A DNA stretch of 64,000 nt from the NCBI RefSeq assembly GCF_900496965.1, contig NZ_UFQB01000032.1, positions 1-64,000 of the forward strand, read 5' to 3'. Source of the DNA: Achromobacter agilis (lineage in GTDB: Bacteria > Pseudomonadota > Gammaproteobacteria > Burkholderiales > Burkholderiaceae_B). The number at the start of each line of letters is the position of its first letter. Positions within the stretch are counted from its first letter, which is position 1. The translations under genes were made by a program, and so were the position numbers. The notes beneath the pieces were generated by a model that was not told the DNA's origin, ran no database searches, and was given only the letters and a program-made list of their open reading frames with translations. Of this stretch, positions 18,268 through 27,565 are shown piece by piece.

Positions 18268-19866
18268 ATGTCCGCCCCCGCTTCAGGCACCCCGCATTCC
18301 CCCGGCCAGGTGCTTCCCTTCCGCCAAACCCTGCTCGCCATGCTCGGCATGTGCTTCGTCATGATGATGGTCGCCATCGACCAGACCGTGGTCGGCACGG
18401 CTTTGCCGACCATTGTGGCCGAACTCAAGGGCTTCGAACTGTATGCATGGGTAGCGACGTCTTACCTGCTGACGTCCGTCATCACCGTTCCCATCTTCGG
18501 GCGGCTGGGCGATTACTACGGGCGCAAGCCCTTCGTCGTGACGGCGATCGTGCTGTTCACCCTCGCCTCGGCGCTGTGCGGCGCGGCCGACAGCATGCTC
18601 ACCCTGGTGCTGGCCCGGGCGCTGCAGGGCATCGGCGGCGGCATGCTGGTGGGCACCGCATTCGCGTCCATTCCCGACCTGTTCCCCGATCCCCACGTGC
18701 GGCTGCGCTGGCAGGTCATGCTCAGCTCCGCCTTCGGCATCGCCAACGCCGTCGGCCCGACCCTGGGCGGCGCCCTGACCGAACACTACGGCTGGCGATC
18801 GGTCTTCTACGTGAACCTGCCCATCGGCGCCCTGGGCCTCTGGTTCGTCGCGCGCTACCTGCCGCATCTGCGCAACAACACCGCCGGCCCCGTGCGGCTG
18901 GACTGGCAGGGCGCGCTGCTGATCGCGCTGGCCCTGGGCTCCCTGCAGCTGCTGGTCGAATTGCTGCCCAAGGAAGGGCTGAGCGCCGCCATCCTGCTGC
19001 TCGGCGCGGGTAGCGCGGCGGCCTTCGCCTTGCTGTACTGGTGGGAACGGCGCTGCCCGCACCCGCTGCTGCCCCTGGATATGTTCCGCAACCGCGGCCT
19101 GGCCATGCTATTCACGCTGGCGCTGCTGGTCGGCGTGACCATGTATTCGCTGCTGTTCTACGCGCCGCTGCTGCTGCAGGGCGGCTTCGGCCTGTCGCCC
19201 CAGGACGCGGGCATGCTGATCACGCCGATGGTCGTCTTCATCACGGTGGGCAGCATCGTAAACGGCCGCATCATTACCCGCATCCGCCATCCCAACCGCA
19301 TGCTGTACGCGGGCTTCATCCTGATGGCGCTGTCGTGCCTGGGCATCGTCACCACCCACAACTACACCTCGCACGCCGTCATCGCCACGTACATGCTGAT
19401 GGCCGGCCTGGGCATGGGCTTCATCATGCCCAACCTGACCGTCTTCGCCCAGCAGACCGCGGGCCGCAGCCACCTCGGCATCGCCACCGCCCTGCTGCAG
19501 TCCCTGCGCATGATCGGCGGCATGCTGGGCACGGCGATCGTCGGCACCATGGTCAGCCACAGCTATTTCAGCGGCGTCGAGTCCACCCTGCGCGGGGCCG
19601 CCGCCCGCTGGCTGCCGGAACTGAACGATCCGCAGATGCTGGTCAACCCCGAGGCCCAGACGCAGTTCCTGGCACAATTGGCGCACCAGGGGCAGGATGG
19701 CACCTCGCTGATCGAGATCGCGCGCGTCGCGCTCGTCGGCGCCATCCATGAAGGGCAGCTCATCGCCCTGGCCGTGGCCGTCTTCGCGCTCTGGTGCGTG
19801 CGGCGCGTGCCCCCGGTTCAATTGGTCCGCCCCTCCAAGCCGGAGCCGGCCAGCGTCGGAGAATAG
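18268..19866 (+). CDS. DHA2-family (EmrB/QacA-type) MFS drug exporter
   Basis: A 532-residue inner-membrane proton antiporter with about 14 predicted membrane segments, as in DHA2 transporters. Visible motifs are DQTVVGTALPTIV (helix 1), GRLGDYYGRKP (loop 2-3), RALQGIGGGM and GPTLGGALTEHYGWRSVF (motif C region). The last 110 residues carry an extended periplasmic loop before the final helix. It forms an operon with the marR gene 3 bp downstream and is preceded by a palindromic operator. The substrate cannot be told. Confidence 0.93.
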   Translation: MSAPASGTPHSPGQVLPFRQTLLAMLGMCFVMMMVAIDQTVVGTALPTIVAELKGFELYAWVATSYLLTSVITVPIFGRLGDYYGRKPFVVTAIVLFTLASALCGAADSMLTLVLARALQGIGGGMLVGTAFASIPDLFPDPHVRLRWQVMLSSAFGIANAVGPTLGGALTEHYGWRSVFYVNLPIGALGLWFVARYLPHLRNNTAGPVRLDWQGALLIALALGSLQLLVELLPKEGLSAAILLLGAGSAAAFALLYWWERRCPHPLLPLDMFRNRGLAMLFTLALLVGVTMYSLLFYAPLLLQGGFGLSPQDAGMLITPMVVFITVGSIVNGRIITRIRHPNRMLYAGFILMALSCLGIVTTHNYTSHAVIATYMLMAGLGMGFIMPNLTVFAQQTAGRSHLGIATALLQSLRMIGGMLGTAIVGTMVSHSYFSGVESTLRGAAARWLPELNDPQMLVNPEAQTQFLAQLAHQGQDGTSLIEIARVALVGAIHEGQLIALAVAVFALWCVRRVPPVQLVRPSKPEPASVGE

Positions 19867-19869
19867 CTT

Positions 19870-20319
19870 TTGCCCAAACAGCAACAAGGCCTGCAGGTCA
19901 TCCAGCACATGGGGCTGACCTACCGCGTCATGCAGAGCGCGTTCAGCAGCCGGGTCGGCCACGCGCTGCCCCGCTGGCGCATCCTCCTGGCCCTGCACGA
20001 ATGCGGCCAATGTTCGCAGAAGCACCTGGCGGAACGCTGCCGGCTGGATCCCGCCTCGCTCACGCGCCAATTGCAGGCCATGCAGAAGCTGGGCTGGATT
20101 TCACGCGCCGTGGATCCGCAGGACAACCGGCTGACCAACGCCCGCCTAACGCCGGCCGGGCAGGCGGTCGTAAACGAGGCCCTGCCCCGGCGCGCGGCCT
20201 TCTTCGAAGAGTCGCTCAAGGGCCTGTCCGGGACCGATATCGACACCCTGAACCGCGTGCTCAGCGTGCTGGAACAGAATTTCCTGCATGCCGCCGCGGA
20301 CAAGCCTCCCCAGGCCTGA
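19870..20319 (+). CDS. MarR-family transcriptional regulator
   Basis: 149 residues, the normal MarR length. The winged-helix core includes LPRWRILLALHECG, RCRLDPASLTRQLQAMQKLGWI, and a wing DPQDNRLTNARLTPAG. The start is TTG at 19870, supported by GGAGA 7 bp upstream; the next ATG (19909) would cut the first helix. It lies 3 bp after the exporter stop and probably represses the operon through the palindrome at 18233-18254. Confidence 0.92.
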   Translation: MPKQQQGLQVIQHMGLTYRVMQSAFSSRVGHALPRWRILLALHECGQCSQKHLAERCRLDPASLTRQLQAMQKLGWISRAVDPQDNRLTNARLTPAGQAVVNEALPRRAAFFEESLKGLSGTDIDTLNRVLSVLEQNFLHAAADKPPQA

Positions 20320-20335
20320 CGCGCGGCACCCTGGC

Positions 20336-21106
20336 CTATTCGGGCGGATTGCGGCGCTCGAACTGCGCGATCGCGCGCAACAGGAACGGCGCGAACTTCG
20401 CGGCATACTCCTCGCCGGTCCAGGCATTGGATGAGCCCGACAGGTGCAAGGCCCCGTAGGGCGCGCCCTGCGCATTCGTCACCGCCGCGGCCAGGCTGAC
20501 CTCTCCCACGATGAACTCGTCGGCGATCAGGGCATAGCCCTGGTCGCGGGCCTTCTTCACCTCGCCCTTGATCGCCTTGGCGGAGGTCTGGGTACTGGGG
20601 GTGTAGGCGGCCAGTTCCACGGAAGCCAGGCGGGACGACGCCTCGGCCTCGTCCAGGCAGGACAGCACCGCCCGCCCCCCGGCCGTGCAGTAGAGCGGGA
20701 CGCGCCGCCCGACCAGCGATGCGTGGTAGTGCTCGGTCTGGGTCTGGTGCCGCATGACGTGAACCAGTTCGTTGCCGTCCAGCAGGGACAGGCTGATCTT
20801 TTCGCCCGTGGACTTCGACAGCTCCAGCATGATGGGATTGAGCGCCTCGACCAGCGCATGCATGCGCAGGAAATGGAAGGTCAGGTTGAGCATGCCCGTG
20901 CCCAGCCGGTAGCGCCGCGTCTGCGCGTTCTGCTCCAGATAGCCCTCGGCGCACAAGGTGTACGCATAGCGCTGGGCGGCGCTCTTGTCGAGCCCGCTCA
21001 TGGCCATGATCTCCATCAGGCTGAGGTCGCCCGATGCGTTCTTGAAACAGTCCAGGACCCGGAAGGCCTTGCCCACGGATCCTACGTACAGCGCGTTGGT
21101 CGTCAT
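20336..21106 (-). CDS. IclR-family transcriptional regulator
   Basis: 256 residues. An N-terminal winged helix (VGSVGKAFRVLDCF, then MSGLDKSAAQRYAYTL) is followed by the IclR effector domain (ISLSLLDGNELVHVMR, YCTAGGRAVLSCL, EFIVGEVSLAAAV). The start at 21106 follows TAGG and matches the family N-terminus; the longer frame from 21187 would overlap the next gene's start. It is divergent from the M20 peptidase and Bug genes and probably controls them. Confidence 0.92.
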   Translation of the reverse strand: MTTNALYVGSVGKAFRVLDCFKNASGDLSLMEIMAMSGLDKSAAQRYAYTLCAEGYLEQNAQTRRYRLGTGMLNLTFHFLRMHALVEALNPIMLELSKSTGEKISLSLLDGNELVHVMRHQTQTEHYHASLVGRRVPLYCTAGGRAVLSCLDEAEASSRLASVELAAYTPSTQTSAKAIKGEVKKARDQGYALIADEFIVGEVSLAAAVTNAQGAPYGALHLSGSSNAWTGEEYAAKFAPFLLRAIAQFERRNPPE

Positions 21107-21146
21107 CGTTTTACCTAATGTACGAGTTTTCCCAGGTAGCACATAA

Positions 21147-21161
21147 TAATACCAAGTATTA
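21147..21161. promoter_or_regulatory. 15-bp palindrome, candidate IclR operator
   Basis: TAATAC-CAA-GTATTA lies midway in the 80-bp AT-rich gap between the divergent iclR and peptidase genes. It is nested within an outer CAGGTA (21133-21138) / TACCTG (21170-21175) pair. Confidence 0.5.
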
Positions 21162-21186
21162 AATAACAATACCTGAGGAACAGACA

Positions 21187-22356
21187 ATGAATCTCGAGGC
21201 CGGACTCACCGCGGCGCAATGGCTCGAAAGCCAACAGCCGGAAATGCTTGCGCTACTGGAGGATATCGTCAATATCGACTCCGGCAGTTTCGACAAACCC
21301 GGCGTGGCGCGCGTGTTCCGGCGGCTGGAATCGTTCTTCGCCTCGCACGGCCTGGAGACAACCTCCCACTACGCGGGCGACGTCGAGGCCGCGATCTCGG
21401 TCACCGTGAACCGCACCAGCCGCGTGGGCAAGCCCGTGCTGCTGATGGGCCATTGCGACACCGTCTTTCCGGCGGGCGAGGCCGCCCGCCGGCCCTTCCG
21501 CATCGACGGCGCCCGCGCCTACGGGCCCGGCGTGGCCGACATGAAGTCGGGCATCGTCATGAACGCCTTCCTGCTGGCCGCCTTCGCCCGCGCCGGCGAA
21601 GCGGCGCCCGAAATCACCGGCCTGTTCACCTGCGACGAAGAAATCGGATCGCCGCTGAGCAAGGAGGCGATCACGCATTTCGGCAAGCAGGCGGGCTTCG
21701 TGTTCAACGCCGAGCCGGGCCGCCCGTCGGGCAACGTCGTGACCGGGCGCAAGGGCGGCGTCTTCTTCAACATGGAAATCGAAGGCAAGGCGGCGCACTC
21801 GGGCGCGAACTTCGCCGAAGGCATCAGCGCGATCTCCGAACTGGCGCACAAGGTCGTGGCGCTGGACGCCCTGACCGATCTCGATGCGGGCGTCACCGTC
21901 AACGTCGGTCTGGTGAACGGCGGCCTGTCCGTCAACACGTCCGCGCCTTCCGCCAGCGCGGCGATCGACCTGCGCATCTTCGATCTGGAGCAACGCGAAT
22001 CGCTGGTCGGCAAGATCCGCTGCATTTGCGACAAATCCTTCATTACCGGCACCTTGTCCAAGCTGGACATCACCGGCGAATTCCGGCCCTTCGTGCCCAC
22101 GGCCCAATCCCGCAAGCTGTTCGAGCTGTACCAGGCCGAGCTAGGCGCGATCGGGCACAAGGCGGAGGCCGAATTCAGCGGCGGCTGCGCGGACTCGGGC
22201 GTGACGTCCAGCCTGGGCGCCATCACGCTGTGCGGCACCGGCCCGGTGGGCGGAAAGTTCCACACGCAGGACGAATATTGCGAGATCGGCACCATCGTTC
22301 CCCGCGGACAGGCCGTGCTCAACACGATACTGCGGCTTGCCCACACCCAGTGGTAA
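21187..22356 (+). CDS. M20 family metallopeptidase (carboxypeptidase G2/ArgE-like)
   Basis: A 389-residue dinuclear zinc hydrolase. The metal-site motifs are in order: MGHCDTV (His, Asp), GVADMKSG (bridging Asp), CDEEIGS (catalytic Glu pair), FNAEPG, and near the end GKFHTQDEY (His). The dimerisation domain sits at about 180-290 (GKAAHSGANFAEGISAI). GAGG-AAC lies before the ATG. The nearest characterised type is glutamate carboxypeptidase, so the substrate is likely an N-acyl amino acid or peptide. It is followed by a Bug receptor, suggesting uptake and hydrolysis of the same compound. Confidence 0.9.
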   Translation: MNLEAGLTAAQWLESQQPEMLALLEDIVNIDSGSFDKPGVARVFRRLESFFASHGLETTSHYAGDVEAAISVTVNRTSRVGKPVLLMGHCDTVFPAGEAARRPFRIDGARAYGPGVADMKSGIVMNAFLLAAFARAGEAAPEITGLFTCDEEIGSPLSKEAITHFGKQAGFVFNAEPGRPSGNVVTGRKGGVFFNMEIEGKAAHSGANFAEGISAISELAHKVVALDALTDLDAGVTVNVGLVNGGLSVNTSAPSASAAIDLRIFDLEQRESLVGKIRCICDKSFITGTLSKLDITGEFRPFVPTAQSRKLFELYQAELGAIGHKAEAEFSGGCADSGVTSSLGAITLCGTGPVGGKFHTQDEYCEIGTIVPRGQAVLNTILRLAHTQW

Positions 22357-22408
22357 GCGGCGCAAACGTCGCGGCCTTTCCGCCCGGCATTCTCATCAGG
22401 TGCTTTTC

Positions 22409-23422
22409 ATGACTTCACACGCATTGCAGACACGCCGCGCCCTCCTCAAGGCCGGCACGGCGCTGGCGTTGGCCCCCGCCGCATGGATGAAAACCGCGCA
22501 CGCGCAGACCTATCCGTCCGGACCGGTCAGCATGATGGTCCCCTACCCCGCCGGCGGCCCCAGCGACGTCAGCGCCCGCATCCTCAGCGGCCCGATCGGC
22601 GATAGCCTCGGCGCGCGCGTCGTCGTCGAAAACCTGGGCGGCGCAACCGGCACGATCGCCGCCTCGAAAGTGCTGAACGCCAAGGCCGACGGCAGCGTGT
22701 TCTTCCAGGGCACGCAGAACGAACTGATTCTGCCGCCCCTGACCAACCGCGCCGTGCGTTACCAGCCGGACGCCTTCGAAAGCGTCCAGCCCATCACGGT
22801 GACGCACCTGGTGCTGCTGGTGCGCTCCGGCTTGCCCGTCGGCACGGTGGACGAGTTCCTGAAGCTGGCCGGCGAGCGCGACGCGTCGAACTCCCTGACC
22901 TACGGAACGGTGGGCGTCGGCTCGCTCTACCACCTGATCACCGAATACCTGGGCAAGACCGTGAAGGTGCCCTTCACCCACGTGCCCTACAGCGGCACGG
23001 CGCCCGTCATCCAGGACCTGGCCGGCGGCCAGATCGATTTCAGCATCATGCCTTTCCAGGCCTCGATGCTGGAAATGATCCAGGGCGGACGCTTCAAGGC
23101 GCTTGCGGTGCTGTCCCGGAACAAGCCCGCCGTGCTGGCCAAGATCGCCAGCATCACCGAAACGCCCGCGCTGGCCAACTTCGAGTACGCCAGCTACGCC
23201 GGCTACTTCGTCAAGAAAGGAACCCCCGCCGCGGTCAAGGAAGCGCTCAACAAGGCGATCGGCCACGCCCTGGAAAACCGCGACGTCGTCGCCAAGCTGG
23301 AGGCGGACGGCCGCAACGTCTCGCGCCACATGACCCTGGACGAAGCGGCGGCCGCCTACGCGGCCGAAATCGCGAAGCACAAGGAAATGATCCGCGCCAC
23401 GGGCTACGTTCAGGCGGGCTGA
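22409..23422 (+). CDS. Tripartite tricarboxylate transporter (Bug-type) substrate-binding protein
   Basis: 337 residues. The signal region contains TRRALLKAG followed by a hydrophobic stretch to AHAQ, resembling a Tat signal. The mature part has the family fingerprint MVPYPAGGPSDVSARIL, VVVENLGGATGTIAASKV, HVPYSGTAPVIQDLAGGQID and KGTPAAVKEALNKAI. It is a periplasmic receptor for organic acids or related small molecules. No TctA/TctB partner is adjacent, which is usual for the expanded Bug family. Its 3' end overlaps the convergent LysR gene by 13 bp. Confidence 0.93.
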   Translation: MTSHALQTRRALLKAGTALALAPAAWMKTAHAQTYPSGPVSMMVPYPAGGPSDVSARILSGPIGDSLGARVVVENLGGATGTIAASKVLNAKADGSVFFQGTQNELILPPLTNRAVRYQPDAFESVQPITVTHLVLLVRSGLPVGTVDEFLKLAGERDASNSLTYGTVGVGSLYHLITEYLGKTVKVPFTHVPYSGTAPVIQDLAGGQIDFSIMPFQASMLEMIQGGRFKALAVLSRNKPAVLAKIASITETPALANFEYASYAGYFVKKGTPAAVKEALNKAIGHALENRDVVAKLEADGRNVSRHMTLDEAAAAYAAEIAKHKEMIRATGYVQAG

Positions 23423-24300
23423 CGCGCCTCCTGTCCAAGCCATTCCACGAATGCCGCGACTTCCGGGCGCTGCCCGGTGTCCGGCAGCATGACCACGTAG
23501 TACGCGAACCGCGCGGGCCAGGGTTTGTCCAGCGCCAGCGCCAGGCGCCCCGCGGCAATCTCCTCCCGCGCGTATTCCTGCGGCACCAGCGCCAGCCCCT
23601 GGCCGGCCTCGGCCGCGCGGATCAGCAGATAGTCGTCCTCGAACGCCGTGCCGCGCTCGGCGCGCGCGTCCTCGGCCACGCCGTGCGCCGCCAGCCACAG
23701 CCCCCAGTCGGCGCGGTCGCCGTCCTGCAGCAGCGGATAGGCCAGGCAATCGGCCGGCGCCAGGATGGGCGGCCCCGCGGCCAGCAGCGCGGGGCTGGCG
23801 ACCGGCAGCAGCACCGGCGCGATCAGCGGCTCCGACAGCAGGCCGGGATAGCTGCCCAGCCCGTGGCGGATGGCGATATCGACCCGGTCGCGGCGCAGGT
23901 CGACGAGACTAGCCGCGGCCTCGACGCGGACTTCGATGTCCGGATGCAGGCGGGTGAAGCGCCCCAGCCGAGGCACCAGCCAGGACGCCGCAAACGACGG
24001 AACGGTGCTGATGGTGAGCGCCTTGCGCGCGCGGGCGGCTTCCAGGGTCCGAAGCGCGCCTTCAATCTGGTCGAAAGCCGCCAACAGGTTGGGATGCACG
24101 CTGGCTCCGGCCTCGGTCAGCGTCATGCTGCGGCGCCCCCGCAAGAACAAAGACAGGCCCACGCGCGCTTCCAACAGCCGGATCTGCTGGCTGACGGCAC
24201 CCGACGTCACACCCAGGGCCGCGGCCGCGCGCTTGATGCTGCCGTGGCGGCCGACTTCCGCGAAAGCACGCAGGGCAAGCAGTGGGTAAACAGGATTCAT
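23410..24300 (-). CDS. LysR-family transcriptional regulator (GcvA-like)
   Basis: 296 residues. Helix-turn-helix GSIKRAAAALGVTSGAVSQQ, then RRSMTLTEAG, followed by a substrate-binding domain with LVPRLGRFTRLHPDIEVRVE and DIAIRHGLG, the pattern of GcvA/AmpR-type regulators. It is divergent from the GST-LLM-GNAT operon and probably controls it. Confidence 0.93.
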   Translation of the reverse strand: MNPVYPLLALRAFAEVGRHGSIKRAAAALGVTSGAVSQQIRLLEARVGLSLFLRGRRSMTLTEAGASVHPNLLAAFDQIEGALRTLEAARARKALTISTVPSFAASWLVPRLGRFTRLHPDIEVRVEAAASLVDLRRDRVDIAIRHGLGSYPGLLSEPLIAPVLLPVASPALLAAGPPILAPADCLAYPLLQDGDRADWGLWLAAHGVAEDARAERGTAFEDDYLLIRAAEAGQGLALVPQEYAREEIAAGRLALALDKPWPARFAYYVVMLPDTGQRPEVAAFVEWLGQEARQPA

Positions 24301-24302
24301 GA

Positions 24303-24317
24303 TTTAGCTCTTCTAAA
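24303..24317. promoter_or_regulatory. Candidate LysR binding site (T-N11-A)
   Basis: TTTAG-CTCTT-CTAAA, an imperfectly spaced 15-bp palindrome, lies just upstream of the lysR start in the 143-bp divergent gap. Confidence 0.4.
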
Positions 24318-24443
24318 CCTAAGCGGCAGATCAAATCGTTTCTTTTCCCGAGGTATAGCGTTCAGAATTCCCAGCAGGAAACTTCTCCAAGTTTAGCCGC
24401 GCTTCTTCTTGAAAGCCTGCGGCACTGCTGAACGGAACCCGCA

Positions 24444-25067
24444 ATGATCGACCTCTATACCGACAGTTCGCCCAACGGCTTCAAAGCCACGATCGCCCTG
24501 GAAGAACTGGCGCTGCCCTACCGCCTGCACCACGTCCGCATCGAGGCGGGCGAGCACCGGCGTCCGGACTTCCTGGCGCTGAACCCGCATGGCCGCATCC
24601 CGGTCATCACCGACGACGAGACCGGCATCACGCTGTTCGAGTCGGCCGCCATACTTCTCTACCTGGCCGAGAAGACCGGCCAGCTGCTGCCGGCGCAAAC
24701 CGCCGCGCGCTGGGAAGCGGTCAAGTGGCTGCAATTCCACGCTTCCAGCGTCGGTCCCATCATCGGACAGCGCGTGCATTTCGAACGGTTCGCCGGCACG
24801 CGCATTCCCGCCGCCATCGAGCGCTACCAGCGGCTGACGGAAGACGTCTTCGCCGTGCTCGACCAACGCCTGGCCGAGTATCCGTACCTGGCCGGGGACG
24901 ACTACTCCATCGCCGACATCGCGCATTTCGGCTGGACCCACATCGCGCGCATTATCGACTTCGACTTCAGCCGGCACCGCCACTTGAGCGCGTGGCATGA
25001 ACGCGTGGCAGCGCGGCCCGCCGTGCGCAAGGGCGTCACGCTGCCAGCGCCCGCGACGGACGCATAA
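24444..25067 (+). CDS. Glutathione S-transferase family protein (YfcG-like)
   Basis: 207 residues: N-terminal thioredoxin fold (DLYTDSSPNGFKATIALEEL, NPHGRIPVI, ESAAILLYLAEKTG) and a helical C-terminal domain (YLAGDDYSIADIAHFGW, the N-capping box). The N-terminus resembles the YfcG/Ure2p-type disulfide-bond oxidoreductases. It is not an obvious zeta-class maleylacetoacetate isomerase. It is first in a likely operon with the LLM-type oxidoreductase (20 bp gap). Confidence 0.88.
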   Translation: MIDLYTDSSPNGFKATIALEELALPYRLHHVRIEAGEHRRPDFLALNPHGRIPVITDDETGITLFESAAILLYLAEKTGQLLPAQTAARWEAVKWLQFHASSVGPIIGQRVHFERFAGTRIPAAIERYQRLTEDVFAVLDQRLAEYPYLAGDDYSIADIAHFGWTHIARIIDFDFSRHRHLSAWHERVAARPAVRKGVTLPAPATDA

Positions 25068-25087
25068 AGGATAGGGACGGACACGAC

Positions 25088-26125
25088 ATGGACAACACAC
25101 CTTCCCTCACGCTTCCGACGGGCGCCTCGTACGCGGCATTCCAGGCGCATCCCGGCTATCGGCGCATGTTCGCGCCGGACCGGCTGACCCTCGGCATCTT
25201 CCTTCCGCTGCGCTTCTACGCGGGCGACATGCGCGTGCTGACCGGGCAGGCAGACCTGGTGGCCGAGATCGACCGGCGCGGCTTCGCCGCCGTCTGGGTA
25301 CGCGACGTGCCGCTGTTCGACCCATCGTTCGGCGATGCCGGGCAGATCTTCGATCCCTTCACCTACCTGGCCTTCCTCGCCGCGCGGACGAAAACGGCCG
25401 CGCTGGCGACGGGCAGCGCCATCTTCTCGCTGCGCCATCCCATCGATCTGGCCAAGGCCGCGGCCACCATCGATCAGCTATCCGGCGGCCGCCTGGTGCT
25501 GGGCATCGCCTCCGGCGACCGCCCCATCGAGTTTCCCGCGTATGGTGTAGCGCACGGCGAGCGCGGCGAACGCTTCGTGGAGGCGGTGGCGTACTTCCGG
25601 CAGCTATTGCGGCCCGGCCCCCTCGCCGTGGATTCGCCGTTGGGGCATTTCGAGGGAGCCAGCTTCCTGCCCCAGCCGGCCACGGGCTCGATCCCGTTGA
25701 TGGTCACGGGCGCATCCGGCCAATCGCTGGCCTGGATCGCCGAACAGGCGGACGGCTGGCTGACCTATCCCGATGCGACGCACACGGCCGAAGGGCCGCA
25801 GCGCCTGGCCAATAAGATCCGCGCCTGGCGCCACCGGATCCCCGACGGCGGCTTCCGCCCCCACATGACCAACGAATGGCTGGACCTGGCGGACGACCCC
25901 GACCATCCGCCCACGCCGTTGCAAGGCGGCTTCGTGCTGCGCACCGGACGCAAGGGCCTCATCGATCTGCTGCACGTCTGGCAGGCCGCCGGCGTCAACC
26001 ATGCCGCGCTGGGCATCCAGTTCGCGCAACGGCCCGCGGCCGAAATCATCCAGGAACTGGCCGAGGACGTGCTGCCGCATTTTCCCTCGCACCCCGGCCC
26101 CGCCGCCGCGCCGGCCGCATGGTAA
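25088..26125 (+). CDS. LLM-class (luciferase-like) flavin-dependent oxidoreductase
   Basis: A 345-residue TIM-barrel FMN/F420-type oxidoreductase. It shows FAAVWVRDVPLFDPSFGD, LATGSAIFSLRHPIDLAKAAATID, GRLVLGIASGDRP and the C-terminal GVNHAALGIQF typical of bacterial luciferase homologues. Many members are monooxygenases acting on organosulfur or other small molecules; the substrate here is unknown. It sits between the GST and GNAT genes. Confidence 0.88.
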   Translation: MDNTPSLTLPTGASYAAFQAHPGYRRMFAPDRLTLGIFLPLRFYAGDMRVLTGQADLVAEIDRRGFAAVWVRDVPLFDPSFGDAGQIFDPFTYLAFLAARTKTAALATGSAIFSLRHPIDLAKAAATIDQLSGGRLVLGIASGDRPIEFPAYGVAHGERGERFVEAVAYFRQLLRPGPLAVDSPLGHFEGASFLPQPATGSIPLMVTGASGQSLAWIAEQADGWLTYPDATHTAEGPQRLANKIRAWRHRIPDGGFRPHMTNEWLDLADDPDHPPTPLQGGFVLRTGRKGLIDLLHVWQAAGVNHAALGIQFAQRPAAEIIQELAEDVLPHFPSHPGPAAAPAAW

Positions 26126-26174
26126 GCCCCGGAACGCCGGCGCCGCCCCAACCCGATTGCAGGAGGAAACCCGC

Positions 26175-26678
26175 ATGAATCCCGACACTCCGCGAAGCGC
26201 GGACGCCATCACGATCCGGAATCTCGATCCGGGCGACCAGGACCAATGGGCGCGGCTGTACCGGCAGTACGCGGCGTTCTACCGCGCGACCATGGACGAC
26301 GAGATCCTGCGGCGCACCTGGTCATGGCTGATGCGGCCCGAGCATGCCGAAGAAGGCATCGTCGCCGAGACGCAAAGCGGCGAGCTGGCAGGGCTGGCGC
26401 ACTACCGCCCGTTTCCCAAGCCGCTGCTCGGACGGGACGCCGGATTTCTCGATGACCTATACGTCGCGCACGCGCACCGCGGACAAGGCATCGGCCGCGG
26501 CCTGATCGTGGCGGTAGCATCCATTGCCCACGCCCGCGGCTGGCCCCTGGTGCGCTGGATTACCGCCCGCGACAACGCGCCGGCGAGGCGGCTCTATGAC
26601 GGGGTTTCGCAAGCGACGCAATGGATCACCTATGACCTGGAGCCTGGCGGATACGGTGCGCCCGGCGGCCGCGCCTAG
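26175..26678 (+). CDS. GNAT-family N-acetyltransferase
   Basis: 167 residues. The acetyl-CoA site motif is present as FLDDLYVAHAHRGQGIGRGL (Q-x-x-G-x-G/A), followed by RLYDGVSQATQW. The start at 26175 follows a perfect AGGAGG. It is last in the GST-LLM operon. Its TAG stop and that of the convergent lysR gene occupy the same CTAG tetranucleotide. Confidence 0.9.
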   Translation: MNPDTPRSADAITIRNLDPGDQDQWARLYRQYAAFYRATMDDEILRRTWSWLMRPEHAEEGIVAETQSGELAGLAHYRPFPKPLLGRDAGFLDDLYVAHAHRGQGIGRGLIVAVASIAHARGWPLVRWITARDNAPARRLYDGVSQATQWITYDLEPGGYGAPGGRA

Positions 26679-27565
26679 CCCGCCTGCGCGCGCTGCCAGT
26701 CGCCGCGATGCCGTTCGATGTGCTCGCGCAGGTGATCCACCAGCGTGCGCGTCGCCATGGACGGAAAGCGATTGGGCGCGGTCAGCAGGTAGATCGCATC
26801 GCCCACGCCTTCGGGTTCCAGTTCGGGCAGCACTTCTACCAGCGTGCCTTCGCGCAGTTGGCTCCACACGGCATAACGCGGCAGCAGCGCCACGCCCAGG
26901 CTTGCAAGCACGGCATCGCGCAGGAAGGGATAGTCGCCCGATTGCAGCCGGGGCGCCACGCGCAGCAGCAGGGGATCGCCATCGTCGCGCTTGCAGCGCA
27001 GGTCGAAACGCCGCCCCAGCGATTGCGGCGCGATCAGCGAGCAATCGCTCAGCTGCTCCAGCTGAGCGATTGCGCCGTGCTGCGCCAGGAACGCGGGCGT
27101 GGCGCACAAGCACCATTGCACATCGCAGATGCGACGCGCGACGTGGTCTTCCGGCGGCGCGGACGTGATCTTCAACGCCATGTCGACTTCGGCCGATACC
27201 AGGTCGCCGATGGCGTCATTGATATGCACGCGCAATGAGATGTCCGGATAGCGGCGCGTGAAATCGAGCAGCACGGGCGCCAGATACAGATGGCCCAGGC
27301 CCGTCGGCAGGCGGATGCGGACATCGCCGCGCACGCTGCCGTCCAGGCTGTGGATGGAGGCCTGCGCCGTGCGCATTTCATCCAGCAGGCGCACGCCGTG
27401 CTGGTAGAGCAGCTGGCCCGCCTGCGTCAACTCGACATGGCGGGTCGTGCGGCGCAATAGCTGCGACCCCATCGCCAGCTCCAGCCGCTTCAGGCGATGC
27501 GACATATTCGAACGGGTCATGCCGCAGCGTTCGGCCGCGGCGCTGAGATTGCGCGACTCGGCCAT
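26675..27565 (-). CDS. LysR-family transcriptional regulator, start codon unclear
   Basis: 296 residues from the first ATG, with helix-turn-helix (LSAAAERCGMTRSNMSHRLKRLE) and a substrate-binding domain. The ATG at 27565 cuts the first DNA-binding helix: the family-typical residues LDLNLVRLFVA are encoded in frame directly upstream (27598-27566). Between them and the in-frame stop (27619-27617) there is no ATG, GTG or TTG. The only candidates are ATT at 27610 (with GGTGA 6 bp before it) or CTG codons. It is divergent from the CoA-transferase operon and its probable regulator. Either a rare start codon is used or the start has been lost by mutation. Confidence 0.85.
   Translation of the reverse strand: MAESRNLSAAAERCGMTRSNMSHRLKRLELAMGSQLLRRTTRHVELTQAGQLLYQHGVRLLDEMRTAQASIHSLDGSVRGDVRIRLPTGLGHLYLAPVLLDFTRRYPDISLRVHINDAIGDLVSAEVDMALKITSAPPEDHVARRICDVQWCLCATPAFLAQHGAIAQLEQLSDCSLIAPQSLGRRFDLRCKRDDGDPLLLRVAPRLQSGDYPFLRDAVLASLGVALLPRYAVWSQLREGTLVEVLPELEPEGVGDAIYLLTAPNRFPSMATRTLVDHLREHIERHRGDWQRAQAG

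Noticed and set aside
23410-23422. Frameshift between the Bug protein and the LysR gene
   Set aside because: Both proteins end with normal family C-termini. The 13-bp overlap is a simple convergent overlap.
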